Shown here: positions 37,413-47,143 of the stretch, piece after piece
Numbering within the stretch: position 1 is the stretch's first letter
Layout of the letters: the number at the start of each line of letters is the position of its first letter
NCBI GenBank assembly: GCA_900498245.1
Contig: LS998015.1
Span: forward strand, 463,866 to 527,865
DNA length: 64,000 nucleotides
Reading direction: 5' to 3'
From: Candidatus Zixiibacteriota bacterium
Lineage (GTDB): Bacteria; Zixibacteria; MSB-5A5; GN15; PGXB01
Made by a program: the position numbers and the translations under genes
The notes under the pieces: model-generated
Seen by the model: only the letters and a program-made list of their open reading frames with translations
The model's database searches: none
Told to the model about the DNA's origin: nothing

Positions 37413-40400
37413 ATGGGCGAATATCATTTTCTTCATGCTAAGAACTCTGATCCTGGCAGATGCAAGCAGGTTCTTTTCCTTTTCTGCAGGTCTATATTTA
37501 TTTTCCTGATCATCGGCGTTACCGGCACGGGCGCATTCGCAGCTGCTAATGCAGACATCACAATAACCTCCACAAGTCCAAATCCGGTAGTTGCAGGAAA
37601 CACTGTTCGAATAAACTTCAACGTGACCAATACAGGCACTACGTCGCAGACATTCGGAGTCGGAGGTGAAATCAGACAAGGCTCAAGTGTACTAGCTGGC
37701 CTTGGTACTAAGACCACTTCTTATGTCAGCCCAGGTTACTCATCCAGCGGTTACTTCGATTTCGTTGTCCCTAGTGGTTGGTCAGGCACCTATACTGCCA
37801 GAGTAGCAGTCTGGACAGGTTCCCCCGGCTCCAGTACGTGGCTTGACAGCTATGACCGAGATTTCACTGTTCAGGCTCAGAGTATTGACGGAAGTATCAC
37901 TGTATCCTCAATATCTACAGTAGTGTCTGGTAATGCAATCACAGTGAGTTACACGGTCACTAATAGTGGTAACGTCTCTCACAGCTTCGGCGTGGGGTGT
38001 GAAATCAGGCAGGGATCGACTGTCCGTGCGGACCTTGGAACGCAAACAACACCTTCTATTTCACCGGGTGCCAATAGAACAGGGTCGTTCTCGTACACTA
38101 TTCCTGCAGGTTGGTCTGGGGGAACGTATACGGCAAGAGCCGTGCTGTGGTCTGGCACACCCGGCTCCAGTACGTGGCTTGACAACTATGACCGCGATTT
38201 TACAGTCCAGGCTCAAAATGTAGATGGGAGTATTACTGTTGCATCAATCTCAACAGTGATCGCCGGTAACTCAGTGACAATCAACTACACCGTCACTAAC
38301 GATGGCAATGTCTCCCACAGCTTCGGCGTGGGATGTGAGATCAGACAGGGGTCGACTGTCCGTGCAGACCTTGGCACCCAGACCACTTCTTCGATATCCC
38401 CCGGAGCTAATAGATCAGGCTCATTCTCATATACCGTTCCTTCAGGTTGGTCTGGCGGGACATATACTGCAAGAGCCGTCCTGTGGTCTGGTACTCCTGG
38501 TTCCAGTACGTGGCTTGACAGCTACGACCGGGATTTCACCGTTCAGGCTCAGAGTATTGACGGAAGTATCACTGTATCCTCAATATCTACAGTAGTGTCT
38601 GGTAATTCAATCACAGTGAGTTACACGGTCACTAATAGTGGTAACGTCTCTCACAGCTTCGGCGTGGGGTGTGAGATTAGAAGAAATGATGTTGTCCAGG
38701 CTGATTTGGGCGCACAGACGACCGCCCAAATTGGAGTGGGCTCCAATTCTTCTGGTAGCTTTGTCTTCGATGTTCCCGCTTACTGGACTGCTGGTACATA
38801 CATAGCTAGGGCTGTACTCTGGACTGGGACGCCGGGATCAAGTACTTGGCTGGATTCATATGATCGTAGCTTCCAGGTAGAGAATCAATCGCCAGAACTC
38901 ACTGGTAGAATTGCACTTCACAGAGATAGCGATAACCACACGTTACATTCGGCCGTAAATAGCGATGATGGTAATGTGTTCATCTACAATCCTGACGGCG
39001 GACTCTTGAGCAATGTAACTCAAATGAAGTCAATTGGGAACTGCATGAACCCGGATTTTGCACCGGATGGTTCGGCACTGACTTTTATGGCGATTCCGTC
39101 AGGTGAAACCCTTTCGTGGGCAAATATGCGAGTTTTCGTGTTTGATCTTGCACAGGGTGAATTGGTGGATTTGGGAAGTGGACAAGATCCAAAATTCTCT
39201 GCAGACGGGCTCTCAATTGTATACAAGAAGAATGAGCAGCTATGGCAAATGAACAGAGACGGCTCATCAAACACTCCATTAACGTCAAGCGAAGGGGAAA
39301 AATCTGGACCCAATTTCTCCCCAGTGATTGGCGATAACCGCATCGTGTACTGGAACACATACTGGGTAGGGTCATCAAAACGCGGTGATATCGCGATTCG
39401 TTATCCCAGCGGTGCCGAGCAGACTCTCGTTTATGGCTCCGATACAAGATACTGCTACTATCCGATGTGGCGAGACGCCGATCGCATTCTGTATACTGTG
39501 TCTGATGGAGGTGATGATCTTTATGAATATGTGGTATCGACAGGATCAAATCTCGCACTTCCTTCTCCTCTAAATGGTCCTTCTGAAGATGCCGACCCAT
39601 TTCCTGTTAATGACTTGATAGGCTTTTCGAGCACTCGTGTGGAGAATTCTGGTGGAGGCTATGATCTATACCTGGCAAGCGCCACTGGAACATCTGTACA
39701 AGAACTAACAGAGGTGAGTTCTTCACTACATGAACTTGGTGGTTCCTATACACCATATGGGCACTCGCGGAAGCTTGTAGTGCTTGCTCCGATAGGCGGA
39801 GAGACTGTTCAATCGGGTACGGTCTACACGTTGCAGGTTCAAGCGTATTCTGACAGAGCCGTATGGTCGGGAGTCGACATCACGGTGAAAATGTCCGGTC
39901 CAACGAATGTGTCCTTCGCAGGACTAAATGATAATGGGACTTCTGGCGATCAGGTGGCGGGCGATGGCATATATTCAATAACAATAACTTTGCCATCAGT
40001 GAGTGGGGATTATACGGTTGGCGCGTCTGCGATATCTATTGACAACGGCCTTGAAATTGACATCGTGTCGAATAGTCAGAGCGTAACATTATATGACCCA
40101 ACTGGCTCACTCCAGGTCACTTTGGAACCAGATGGTGCTATTACTGCTGGAGCTCAGTGGCGGGTTGATGGTGGAGCATGGCACAATAGCGGCTATACTC
40201 AGACAGGTTTGAAGGTCGGCCAGCACGAAGTGTCGTTCAATTCCATCGTTGACTGGACTGCACCAAGTCCACAGACTGTTACTATCAACGACAACCTGCT
40301 CACCACAGCGACCGGTACATATGTCCAGCACACTGGCGCTCTGACGGTCACCATCCTTCCTCAAGAAGCCGTTGATGCTGGTGCCAAATGGAGACGAGCC

Positions 40401-42419
40401 GGAACCTCCACATGGCATTACAGTGGCTATACGGAATCTGAAATACCGGTCGGCGAGTACGATGTCGAGTTTTCGGACATCGCCTCCTGGACACCTCCGG
40501 CCAATGTGCCAGTTACCGTAACTCACAACGAAATGAGCACCGTCGAAGGCACTTACACTCAGGAGACAGGTTCGGTTGTTGTAACTATCGAGCCACAAGG
40601 CGCCAGAGACGCTGGTGCACAATGGCGGCTTGATGGAGGACCCTGGCTCAATAGCGGGGCGACCAGCGGAGGCATTGCTGTTGGGGCGCATACAGTTGAA
40701 TTCAAGCCAATTGATTGTTGGGTAGAACCAGATCCAATCATTGTGCAAGTCACCCTTGGTGAGTTGGTATCCGAGACCGGGACTTATGAGTTTGACTCAA
40801 AGCCAATTACTCCATCATTTACCTGCACTCCTGGCTGCGGGCACATTGACGTAGAAATTATAGCAACCAACGATAAGTCCTACGCTATGACATTGTCCAT
40901 GTACAACGGTAGTACGCAAATGTGGTCACAGCCGGTTGCCCCTGGCCAGACACTAACCACTACAAACGAATTCATAACCACAACGACCGATGAGTACTGT
41001 CTGACTGCAATTCTGTCTGGAATGTGCGGCAACAGTGATCCCGCTACCTGTTGCGCGACACCCCTGTCACCCCCCCCATCGCCAAATTCGTTCTCATCCT
41101 CGAGCGGATGTAACTCGGTCACCTATATATGGAACGCAGTTCCCGGCGCAGACGGATACTGTGTTTACATCAACGGTGACTCAGTATGGTCGGGTACGGA
41201 AACCAGTCACGAATTCACAGGTTTGGAGCCTGTCGTTCACATGTTCACTGTTGCATCCTATAATGAGTGTGGCCCGGGAGAGCAGTCGACCGGGCTGGGG
41301 AAAACTCCGTTGGCCATTCCTGATGTCCCCAGTTGGTGCACTGCCAGCGACAACAATTGTGGCTACATTTCGCTTTCTTGGGAAAATGTGGAAAGAGACG
41401 GAGGTTATGTCATCTACCGCGACGGCAGTAGCACGCCTATTGACACGGTGCCTCATGATACCACGAACTATTTTGACAGCACAATTGGGCAGCACGACTA
41501 CGCAGTGTCCGCGTTCAATTACACCTGCGGTGAATCAGAAAAGAGCAGTATTGCGACAGGTGTCGGCCGCGCCGTTCCGTCTGGTAGTCAGCCTTCCATT
41601 GAACCTTTAGTTAATCGAATAGAGATCACTTGGCCCGTAAACTCAGCGGCGCTTTCTTACGAGCTTCGAGTAACCACTCCTGAATCGGTTGGCGATATGG
41701 TTGTGTCGCTCAGTGGGGCCGGATTCGTCTTTGCGTTGCCAACGGACTCTATCGGGCTGGCTACATCTGGCTTGTATGGAGTTGAGCTGACCTGCATAAA
41801 CGATTGTGGCCGGTCGGATCCTCTGACTGACTCCATCGAGTTGTATCACATTGGCGGGGAGGTTCTCTTTTCGGATCCTGGTGATCACCCAGGACCTTAC
41901 TGGGTCTATATAGGCTCTCAGGAAGGACTTTATCTGTCCGCCATGCTTTCTGTGATGGATTCAGCTTTGACCAATGATAGCGGTCTCTACCGGTTCGTCA
42001 TTCCCTCGGGCAGTTACCGCGTGTGGTGTGAACTTGACACCATCCATGTTCAGGATGTTGACGTTGTTGATGCGCCAATTGATGACGTGAATCTCGATGT
42101 CGCCACCGGTGTAGATGATATTGATGAGTCTGGATTACCAAACACCTTTTCGTTATCCCAGAATTACCCCAACCCATTCAATCCGACGACTCAGATTGAG
42201 TTTGAGATTCCGAGGGCGAGTTTTGTCGAGATTCATATATATAACACGCTGGGGCAGCAGCTTCGCATACTGGTCAGCGAACGACTTTCAGCTGGTCGCA
42301 AGGTCGTGAGTTGGGATGGTACTGATGACGGAGGGATGCCGGTTGCTTCCGGGATATATTTCTACCGGATCAGCACGGATGGTTATGCCGAAGCCAAAAA
42401 GATGATCTTGCTGAAGTAG
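37413..42419 (+). CDS. Giant secreted repeat protein with type IX-like C-terminal sorting domain
   Basis: 1,668 residues. A signal peptide (hydrophobic core about 20-43) precedes four tandem Ig-like repeats of about 112 residues (about 47-490), each ending WLDSYDRDF-type. A TolB/PD40-like propeller region follows (about 500-790), then an Ig-like domain, three PEGA-like repeats of about 76 residues (about 900-1127; motif AGAQWRVDGGAW), fibronectin-III-like modules with cysteine pairs (about 1130-1470) and a carboxypeptidase-regulatory-like domain. The last 90 residues (LSQNYPNPFNPTTQIEFEIP, ending in a basic strand) are the sorting domain used for type IX secretion in FCB bacteria. Likely a cell-surface adhesin or binding protein; the ligand is unknown. 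Two repeats are almost identical in DNA. Confidence 0.88.
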   Translation: MGEYHFLHAKNSDPGRCKQVLFLFCRSIFIFLIIGVTGTGAFAAANADITITSTSPNPVVAGNTVRINFNVTNTGTTSQTFGVGGEIRQGSSVLAGLGTKTTSYVSPGYSSSGYFDFVVPSGWSGTYTARVAVWTGSPGSSTWLDSYDRDFTVQAQSIDGSITVSSISTVVSGNAITVSYTVTNSGNVSHSFGVGCEIRQGSTVRADLGTQTTPSISPGANRTGSFSYTIPAGWSGGTYTARAVLWSGTPGSSTWLDNYDRDFTVQAQNVDGSITVASISTVIAGNSVTINYTVTNDGNVSHSFGVGCEIRQGSTVRADLGTQTTSSISPGANRSGSFSYTVPSGWSGGTYTARAVLWSGTPGSSTWLDSYDRDFTVQAQSIDGSITVSSISTVVSGNSITVSYTVTNSGNVSHSFGVGCEIRRNDVVQADLGAQTTAQIGVGSNSSGSFVFDVPAYWTAGTYIARAVLWTGTPGSSTWLDSYDRSFQVENQSPELTGRIALHRDSDNHTLHSAVNSDDGNVFIYNPDGGLLSNVTQMKSIGNCMNPDFAPDGSALTFMAIPSGETLSWANMRVFVFDLAQGELVDLGSGQDPKFSADGLSIVYKKNEQLWQMNRDGSSNTPLTSSEGEKSGPNFSPVIGDNRIVYWNTYWVGSSKRGDIAIRYPSGAEQTLVYGSDTRYCYYPMWRDADRILYTVSDGGDDLYEYVVSTGSNLALPSPLNGPSEDADPFPVNDLIGFSSTRVENSGGGYDLYLASATGTSVQELTEVSSSLHELGGSYTPYGHSRKLVVLAPIGGETVQSGTVYTLQVQAYSDRAVWSGVDITVKMSGPTNVSFAGLNDNGTSGDQVAGDGIYSITITLPSVSGDYTVGASAISIDNGLEIDIVSNSQSVTLYDPTGSLQVTLEPDGAITAGAQWRVDGGAWHNSGYTQTGLKVGQHEVSFNSIVDWTAPSPQTVTINDNLLTTATGTYVQHTGALTVTILPQEAVDAGAKWRRAGTSTWHYSGYTESEIPVGEYDVEFSDIASWTPPANVPVTVTHNEMSTVEGTYTQETGSVVVTIEPQGARDAGAQWRLDGGPWLNSGATSGGIAVGAHTVEFKPIDCWVEPDPIIVQVTLGELVSETGTYEFDSKPITPSFTCTPGCGHIDVEIIATNDKSYAMTLSMYNGSTQMWSQPVAPGQTLTTTNEFITTTTDEYCLTAILSGMCGNSDPATCCATPLSPPPSPNSFSSSSGCNSVTYIWNAVPGADGYCVYINGDSVWSGTETSHEFTGLEPVVHMFTVASYNECGPGEQSTGLGKTPLAIPDVPSWCTASDNNCGYISLSWENVERDGGYVIYRDGSSTPIDTVPHDTTNYFDSTIGQHDYAVSAFNYTCGESEKSSIATGVGRAVPSGSQPSIEPLVNRIEITWPVNSAALSYELRVTTPESVGDMVVSLSGAGFVFALPTDSIGLATSGLYGVELTCINDCGRSDPLTDSIELYHIGGEVLFSDPGDHPGPYWVYIGSQEGLYLSAMLSVMDSALTNDSGLYRFVIPSGSYRVWCELDTIHVQDVDVVDAPIDDVNLDVATGVDDIDESGLPNTFSLSQNYPNPFNPTTQIEFEIPRASFVEIHIYNTLGQQLRILVSERLSAGRKVVSWDGTDDGGMPVASGIYFYRISTDGYAEAKKMILLK
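37870..38002 (+). repeat. Intragenic direct repeat, copy A
   Basis: This 133-base stretch is identical to 38,542-38,674 except for one base, far closer than the other repeat units of the gene. It covers the junction of Ig-like repeats 1/2. Confidence 0.9.
38542..38674 (+). repeat. Intragenic direct repeat, copy B
   Basis: Matches 37,870-38,002 at 132 of 133 positions, 672 bases downstream, so exactly two repeat units apart. Recombination between the copies would remove or add 224 residues in frame. Confidence 0.9.
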
Positions 42420-42426
42420 GTTCACC

Positions 42427-43170
42427 GTGAAGAAGTGCTATTTGCATTTGCCAACGTTTGTGACTTTGGTAGCAGCCCTGTTTTTACCTTTTGGAGCCTC
42501 GGCCCAAGACATGGAGATATATGACACCAAATTTGGTATTAAGAACATCACACCCAGCATCATAATTGATGAGAATAGTCTCACTGGCGACTATGACGTG
42601 TACTCGGTCAGCAAATATGGTCTAAGGACCATCTCTCCGGACGCCGTAATTGAGAACAACGAATACTTGGGTATCTGGAAAGTTTATCGAGTCAGTGACT
42701 ACGGAGTGAAGGATTTCATGCCATCAATGGAAGCCGAAGAAAGTGAGTTTGATGGGACCGTTCGCATCTACGACGTCAATGAGTTGGGGTTGAAGGACAT
42801 AGCACCGTCAGCTATCATTGAGAGGTCCTCATACTCCGATGAGATCAAAATCTATGATGTAAATGAGTACGGCATCAAGAATATCTCCCCTTCCGAGGTA
42901 ATTCGTAAACAAGGTGACCAGTACAGTGTCTACAATGTAAGTGAGTATGGCATTCCCGAAGTCACGCCATCCCGCATTATCGAGGTCAAAGAGCAGCCTA
43001 CCGTCTTTGGAATTGTGCTTCTACCTTCAATAACGCAAATCAAGTATGATCCTGCGAACACCAAGCTCAAAGCCATTCAGCGTTTCAAGGAATTGCCCGA
43101 TAGTCTAAGCGAAAAGGAGGAATGGCGATCCAGCAAGAATAAGAAAGAGTCTGAGGGGAGTGATTTGTGA
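42427..43170 (+). CDS. Secreted protein with six short tandem repeats, unknown family
   Basis: 247 residues. The signal peptide ends at ASA near residue 26. Six units of about 28 residues follow (about 29-195), with the core (I/V)Y-x-V-(N/S)-x-(Y/L)-G-(I/L/V)-K-x-I-x-PS-x-I-I-E, for example IYDVNEYGIKNISPS. The tail is charged and low in complexity. The pattern suggests a repeated beta-turn structure, perhaps a solenoid, but I know no named family. Start is GTG 42,427, seven bases after the giant protein gene; the stop overlaps the next gene (GTGA), so all belong to one operon. Confidence 0.72.
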   Translation: MKKCYLHLPTFVTLVAALFLPFGASAQDMEIYDTKFGIKNITPSIIIDENSLTGDYDVYSVSKYGLRTISPDAVIENNEYLGIWKVYRVSDYGVKDFMPSMEAEESEFDGTVRIYDVNELGLKDIAPSAIIERSSYSDEIKIYDVNEYGIKNISPSEVIRKQGDQYSVYNVSEYGIPEVTPSRIIEVKEQPTVFGIVLLPSITQIKYDPANTKLKAIQRFKELPDSLSEKEEWRSSKNKKESEGSDL

Positions 43171-45632
43171 ACCAGAATGCAGGCGAAGAATACATTGTAT
43201 GTCCGTACTGTGATGCCACACTCAGGATTCCGAAGACTCAGCAGACACTCAAGATAACATGCCCCAGCTGCACTTCCGTCTTCTTCCACAATCTTCCAAG
43301 AAAACGGCCAAGAATAAATAAGAAGCTGGTTTGGGGAGCGATAATTGTAGCGGTCATCGTTCTGTTTGCTTTACTGAATCAGAATGATAGGCCACATTTG
43401 CCAACAAGTACGGGTCGTGATGCTGCAAGAAGCACCCCGAGCAATTGGATTTCTATTTCCTATGGCGGCCTTGTAGACAAGAATCTATTTACCCATAGCG
43501 GTGAGACGGTTGGCGCCATAATTACACGGATTCCACAATACGACGACGAGTTCAAGGGGCTAGTTCAGCCTTACTTGGAGCCGTTTTCTGTACTTTGCCA
43601 TGACGTGCTGCTAGCCGTCAATGGTCCGGACACATTGCCGTTCGTCAATATTGTCAGTCACTACCCAGTTGGCTCTGAACAACCAGCATGGGCAGCCCTA
43701 TTTAGGGAAGGTCATTATCAGCTCTATTATAGTCCGACCAAGATAAGGCTGTTTTTGGAGGGTACTGACCCACATCGGAGTTTCGAGAAGAACAGATCTG
43801 TAGTGCGACATGCCATAAATGATGTCGTTAGCAACGGGGCAACAAAGATTGATACCGTGGAGATCTATGTATTCACTAACGATTATGCTACTACCACCAT
43901 TAAGCTCAATACGATTCCTGCCTCATATGCTATCGGAGACATAGATCTTGGACCAGAACATCACTCAATCGACCTTGATGCGATCGCTGAGTTCCTGGAT
44001 GAGGGGGTGACTTTGGAGGCTGTAGAAGTTGACCAGAACAACGATCTATATTTCTATGGCAAAGCATCACAAAAACAGACATTAGCGGGCAATGCATTAT
44101 CAACTGCCGACTTGGCTGTTATCTACCGGTCCGTATTTCATTATGGCAATAACTCTCCCTATATTAGCCTCGATAAGCACGAAGACAATAGATTCGCAAA
44201 GGTCAACTTCGGAGGATATTTAGAGGATACTCACGCTGGCAACGTTGTTTTGGAGGCTGATAAACTGTTCAAAGCCCTAAGTACTGGGATTGATCCAAAT
44301 ACTCACAGGATCATACGGGATCGCATTACAAGAGCAGTACCAGATTTTTTAACAGAGGACGAGCGATCGTTAATGGAGAATTCTGGAACGGGCCACACTC
44401 AGATACGCTACTGGTTTTACCCCGATTCAATTGGAACCGTTACTGATGGCTCTATTGGTGCAGTTCTTACAAATCAATTTCTAGCGGACGTCGAGCGAAT
44501 GGACATGCCACTAAACGTCAGCAGTGCTGTTCGTCGCACTATCGGCCACCTTAACAACCATTTTGTTCAATATGAAAGTGCATTCCAGACGTTTCGGGAG
44601 CTGAGTACCGTAGGCAGGTTAATGGCGCTAGTGAACTGGCTACAAGGAATGGATATTTCCAGCAGGGTGGAACTTGATGAGCTACTGACTGTTAGACTCC
44701 CGGCTTTTCAGACTCCGAGAAAAACCACGAAGATGCTGGCAGTAACAGCTGCAGCATATCCGAAGTCGTCTTTCGTTGGTTCAGGAGATATCCGTGATAA
44801 CTCAAAAGTCTACTACATCTCGGATCTGCTGGAAAAGTGTGCCACAAACACAACTGACAAACAGTTTTTGGAGATAGCCGGCACTTACTTCGATAACCTC
44901 AACGCTGATGATCTCGCTCCGCCCCAATATGTAAGCCTTAAGGCTAAGGCTGAATCAATGGAAACAACAATCAATTACTATGATGGGCAGTTGGAATCCT
45001 TGGATAGGCAGATTCAGCAGAGTGAGCGTACACTGGTTGAGTACAGTTCGGTATCCATAAATCAACATAACACACTAGTAGATAAGTATAACGACATGCT
45101 CATCGCCCAGAGAAAAAGAATTGACGACTACAACGTCATCATAAACAGAATCAATAATATGAATTTGGTCACAAACTGTATCACATCAGTCGGTGGCGGC
45201 ATAAACCTGAGGCCTAAAGAGTTTAGAAAGATCACTCGTTCCAAAACCGCCCCGAAAATCGAGGAAATTGCATCACTTAAAGGTAAAGTCAAGTTGATCG
45301 GCAAAATCGCAAGGGCTGGCGACTGGATAAAGAGCCGGGTTGTGAATGGCGGCGCTCGGATAAATGAAATCTCACTTGACACATGGAAGATGGTGAAGTC
45401 CAGTAATGGTACGACAGTCTATTCATACTCTGCTGGCAAAACTGATAAGATGTCAACGACTGTTTCTCCTGCGGGCGGGGGTTGGAAAACTGAGATTGTC
45501 ATTAATGGGCAGGCAGAATTGGCTCAGTATTCAGAGGGAATGAGCTCTGTTCGGGTTAGCCATTCGGAAGGAAACATCCAGGGGGTTGGGAAATTGAACA
45601 AACAAGGTAGTGCAGTGGTATTCTCAAAATGA
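43167..45632 (+). CDS. Zinc-ribbon plus transmembrane protein with large extracytoplasmic domain
   Basis: 821 residues. A cytoplasmic zinc ribbon (C12-x2-C15 and C32-x2-C35) is followed by a basic stretch and one transmembrane helix (about 53-70), as in many MJ0042-type finger proteins. The remaining 750 residues would be outside; they have mixed alpha/beta character, a coiled coil (about 580-650, with ESLDRQIQQSERTLVEY) and a beta-rich glycine/serine end. No enzymatic motif is recognised. Translation overlaps the repeat-protein gene by GTGA. Confidence 0.62.
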   Translation: MNQNAGEEYIVCPYCDATLRIPKTQQTLKITCPSCTSVFFHNLPRKRPRINKKLVWGAIIVAVIVLFALLNQNDRPHLPTSTGRDAARSTPSNWISISYGGLVDKNLFTHSGETVGAIITRIPQYDDEFKGLVQPYLEPFSVLCHDVLLAVNGPDTLPFVNIVSHYPVGSEQPAWAALFREGHYQLYYSPTKIRLFLEGTDPHRSFEKNRSVVRHAINDVVSNGATKIDTVEIYVFTNDYATTTIKLNTIPASYAIGDIDLGPEHHSIDLDAIAEFLDEGVTLEAVEVDQNNDLYFYGKASQKQTLAGNALSTADLAVIYRSVFHYGNNSPYISLDKHEDNRFAKVNFGGYLEDTHAGNVVLEADKLFKALSTGIDPNTHRIIRDRITRAVPDFLTEDERSLMENSGTGHTQIRYWFYPDSIGTVTDGSIGAVLTNQFLADVERMDMPLNVSSAVRRTIGHLNNHFVQYESAFQTFRELSTVGRLMALVNWLQGMDISSRVELDELLTVRLPAFQTPRKTTKMLAVTAAAYPKSSFVGSGDIRDNSKVYYISDLLEKCATNTTDKQFLEIAGTYFDNLNADDLAPPQYVSLKAKAESMETTINYYDGQLESLDRQIQQSERTLVEYSSVSINQHNTLVDKYNDMLIAQRKRIDDYNVIINRINNMNLVTNCITSVGGGINLRPKEFRKITRSKTAPKIEEIASLKGKVKLIGKIARAGDWIKSRVVNGGARINEISLDTWKMVKSSNGTTVYSYSAGKTDKMSTTVSPAGGGWKTEIVINGQAELAQYSEGMSSVRVSHSEGNIQGVGKLNKQGSAVVFSK

Positions 45633-45660
45633 TGAAAATCAAGTCCGGTGATATGGATTA

Positions 45661-46068
45661 ATGGAGATTATTCTAGCAATAATGGGCGTGATTATCGGGC
45701 TGTTCTCGTTTCTGTATGCGCTCAAGACCCAACGTGAAAAGCGCAAATTCGAGAGGTTGGTTAAGTCGAACCTTGCAGGCCTAGCTGGCAGCATCGTAAT
45801 GATTCGGAATAACCCGGCGCTAGCTCACAAGAACATTGATTATATACTGAAACATCTGGATGTAATAGAATCGACGCCTGAATTGAACCGCATTCTGAAT
45901 CGGTTGGCATGGGCTCAAGGCGATTCTGCGGCCGCTCATAGGTTGCTGGAAGTCCTGCTTAACGATGTATTGACACTTCAAGAAGGCCTTTTCGGAACAA
46001 GAGACATTGTTCGCCCTGACAGCCATGAGGAAGGCAATGTAACAAATGAAGTTGAGGGTGCTTCATGA
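45661..46068 (+). CDS. Small membrane-anchored helical protein
   Basis: 135 residues. One N-terminal transmembrane helix (residues 3-20, IILAIMGVIIGLFSFLYAL) is followed by a basic stretch and a TPR-like helical body (HKNIDYILKHLDVIESTPEL and later AAAHRLLEVLL). The tail is acidic. No family is recognised. It lies 28 bases after the zinc-ribbon protein and overlaps the next gene by ATGA. Confidence 0.6.
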   Translation: MEIILAIMGVIIGLFSFLYALKTQREKRKFERLVKSNLAGLAGSIVMIRNNPALAHKNIDYILKHLDVIESTPELNRILNRLAWAQGDSAAAHRLLEVLLNDVLTLQEGLFGTRDIVRPDSHEEGNVTNEVEGAS

Positions 46069-46937
46069 GTGATAATGATCGCGAACAAACCCGGGATCAG
46101 ATACGAAAAGCCAAGGAATTTGTTACTCACTCGAAGGAACGAATAGGCGAACAGATAGAAAAATACCGGGGATTATATGACCAACTTGAGTATTCAGAGT
46201 ATTATCTATCTGAACAGGAGAAGATTCTGTCTCAAGAAGTCTCCGTCCCTCCTATATATACATCAACTGCCAGCGGAATGGCTCACTCTGGAAGCATGAT
46301 TTCCAGTGAAATTGATGGAATGTTGAACTCACAAGAATTGGTATTTCGCGGTATTGAAGACCACACTAAGTTACTTACTAGTTCTGTAACCGGCACTTAT
46401 TCAATGTTAGCAATGCAGACAACTGGTACAATTCACTTCGGTGGCCCTTTACCTAGCTTGGAAATAGATTGGGACTCCCTAGATAGGAGTGTCTCGGAGA
46501 TCGATCCGGATCTGGGCAAAATAGTGCGGGGTGCCAGAGCAGCACTCGACGATCCGTCACCAGATAGCGTTCGCCACGCATGTCATTCCCTACGCGATTG
46601 CCTAACTCATGTGATGGATCGATTGGCTCCTATTGAGGATGTGAAACAAGCCAATTGGTATATAGAAGACAAAACTTCCAAAACTGGTGTCACCAGAAAA
46701 CAACGACTAATCTACATCGCTCTAGGTAGTCACGCCAAAGACACCAATCCTGACGACCTATCCGAATCAGAGCTCGAACTTGTAGCAAATACTATCGAAG
46801 TCAACAATGAGATCATCAAGAACTCGCATAAGCTAAAAGAAGCTCCGGCAGAGAAGATAAAACCCTCGGTGCGGGGTTACTGCTCGAATATCGTTACTCT
46901 CCTAGACCTACACAAGTCTAATAGCCATATCAGCTAA
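46065..46937 (+). CDS. Soluble protein of unknown function
   Basis: 290 residues. N-terminal coiled coil (about 5-60), a serine/threonine-rich middle, then a helical domain with DPDLGKIVRGARAALDDPSPDSVRHACHSLRDCLTHVM (about 145-185, given in parts) and a final helical segment. The RHACHSLRDCL-type helix resembles a segment found in some defence-associated predicted nuclease families, but no catalytic residues can be pointed out, so no function is given. It is the last gene of the 42.4-46.9 kb operon and precedes the first copy of the interspersed repeat. Confidence 0.58.
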   Translation: MSDNDREQTRDQIRKAKEFVTHSKERIGEQIEKYRGLYDQLEYSEYYLSEQEKILSQEVSVPPIYTSTASGMAHSGSMISSEIDGMLNSQELVFRGIEDHTKLLTSSVTGTYSMLAMQTTGTIHFGGPLPSLEIDWDSLDRSVSEIDPDLGKIVRGARAALDDPSPDSVRHACHSLRDCLTHVMDRLAPIEDVKQANWYIEDKTSKTGVTRKQRLIYIALGSHAKDTNPDDLSESELELVANTIEVNNEIIKNSHKLKEAPAEKIKPSVRGYCSNIVTLLDLHKSNSHIS

Positions 46938-46966
46938 TCGCGACCTGCCCCCCCCTAACTTATTGA

Positions 46967-47060
46967 TTTCCAACGAGTTCCGCTTGATGTGGAGTAGCGT
47001 GTTCTTACCGGGAAACTGAATCTCACAAAAGTTTGGGGAGAGTGATATTGGGGCCGCTTT
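46967..47060 (+). repeat. Interspersed repeat R1 (about 94 bp)
   Basis: First of five related copies in the same orientation. It starts TTTCCAACGAGTTCCGCTTG and ends GGGGAGAGTGATATTGGGGC plus CGCTTT. It follows the stop of the 46,065 gene by 30 bases and precedes a strong terminator. Confidence 0.82.
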
Positions 47061-47069
47061 TAACTTTAG

Positions 47070-47095
47070 CCCCGCCGGATGGCGGGTTTTTTTTT
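47070..47095 (+). terminator. Strong intrinsic terminator after R1
   Basis: CCCGCC (47,071-47,076), GGAT loop and GGCGGG (47,081-47,086) are followed by nine T residues. It ends rightward transcription before the convergent PD40 gene. Confidence 0.9.
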
Positions 47096-47143
47096 GGTGA
47101 GTAGACGACAGCAGTCAGGAAGATGGCAAACCCTTCAGGATCG

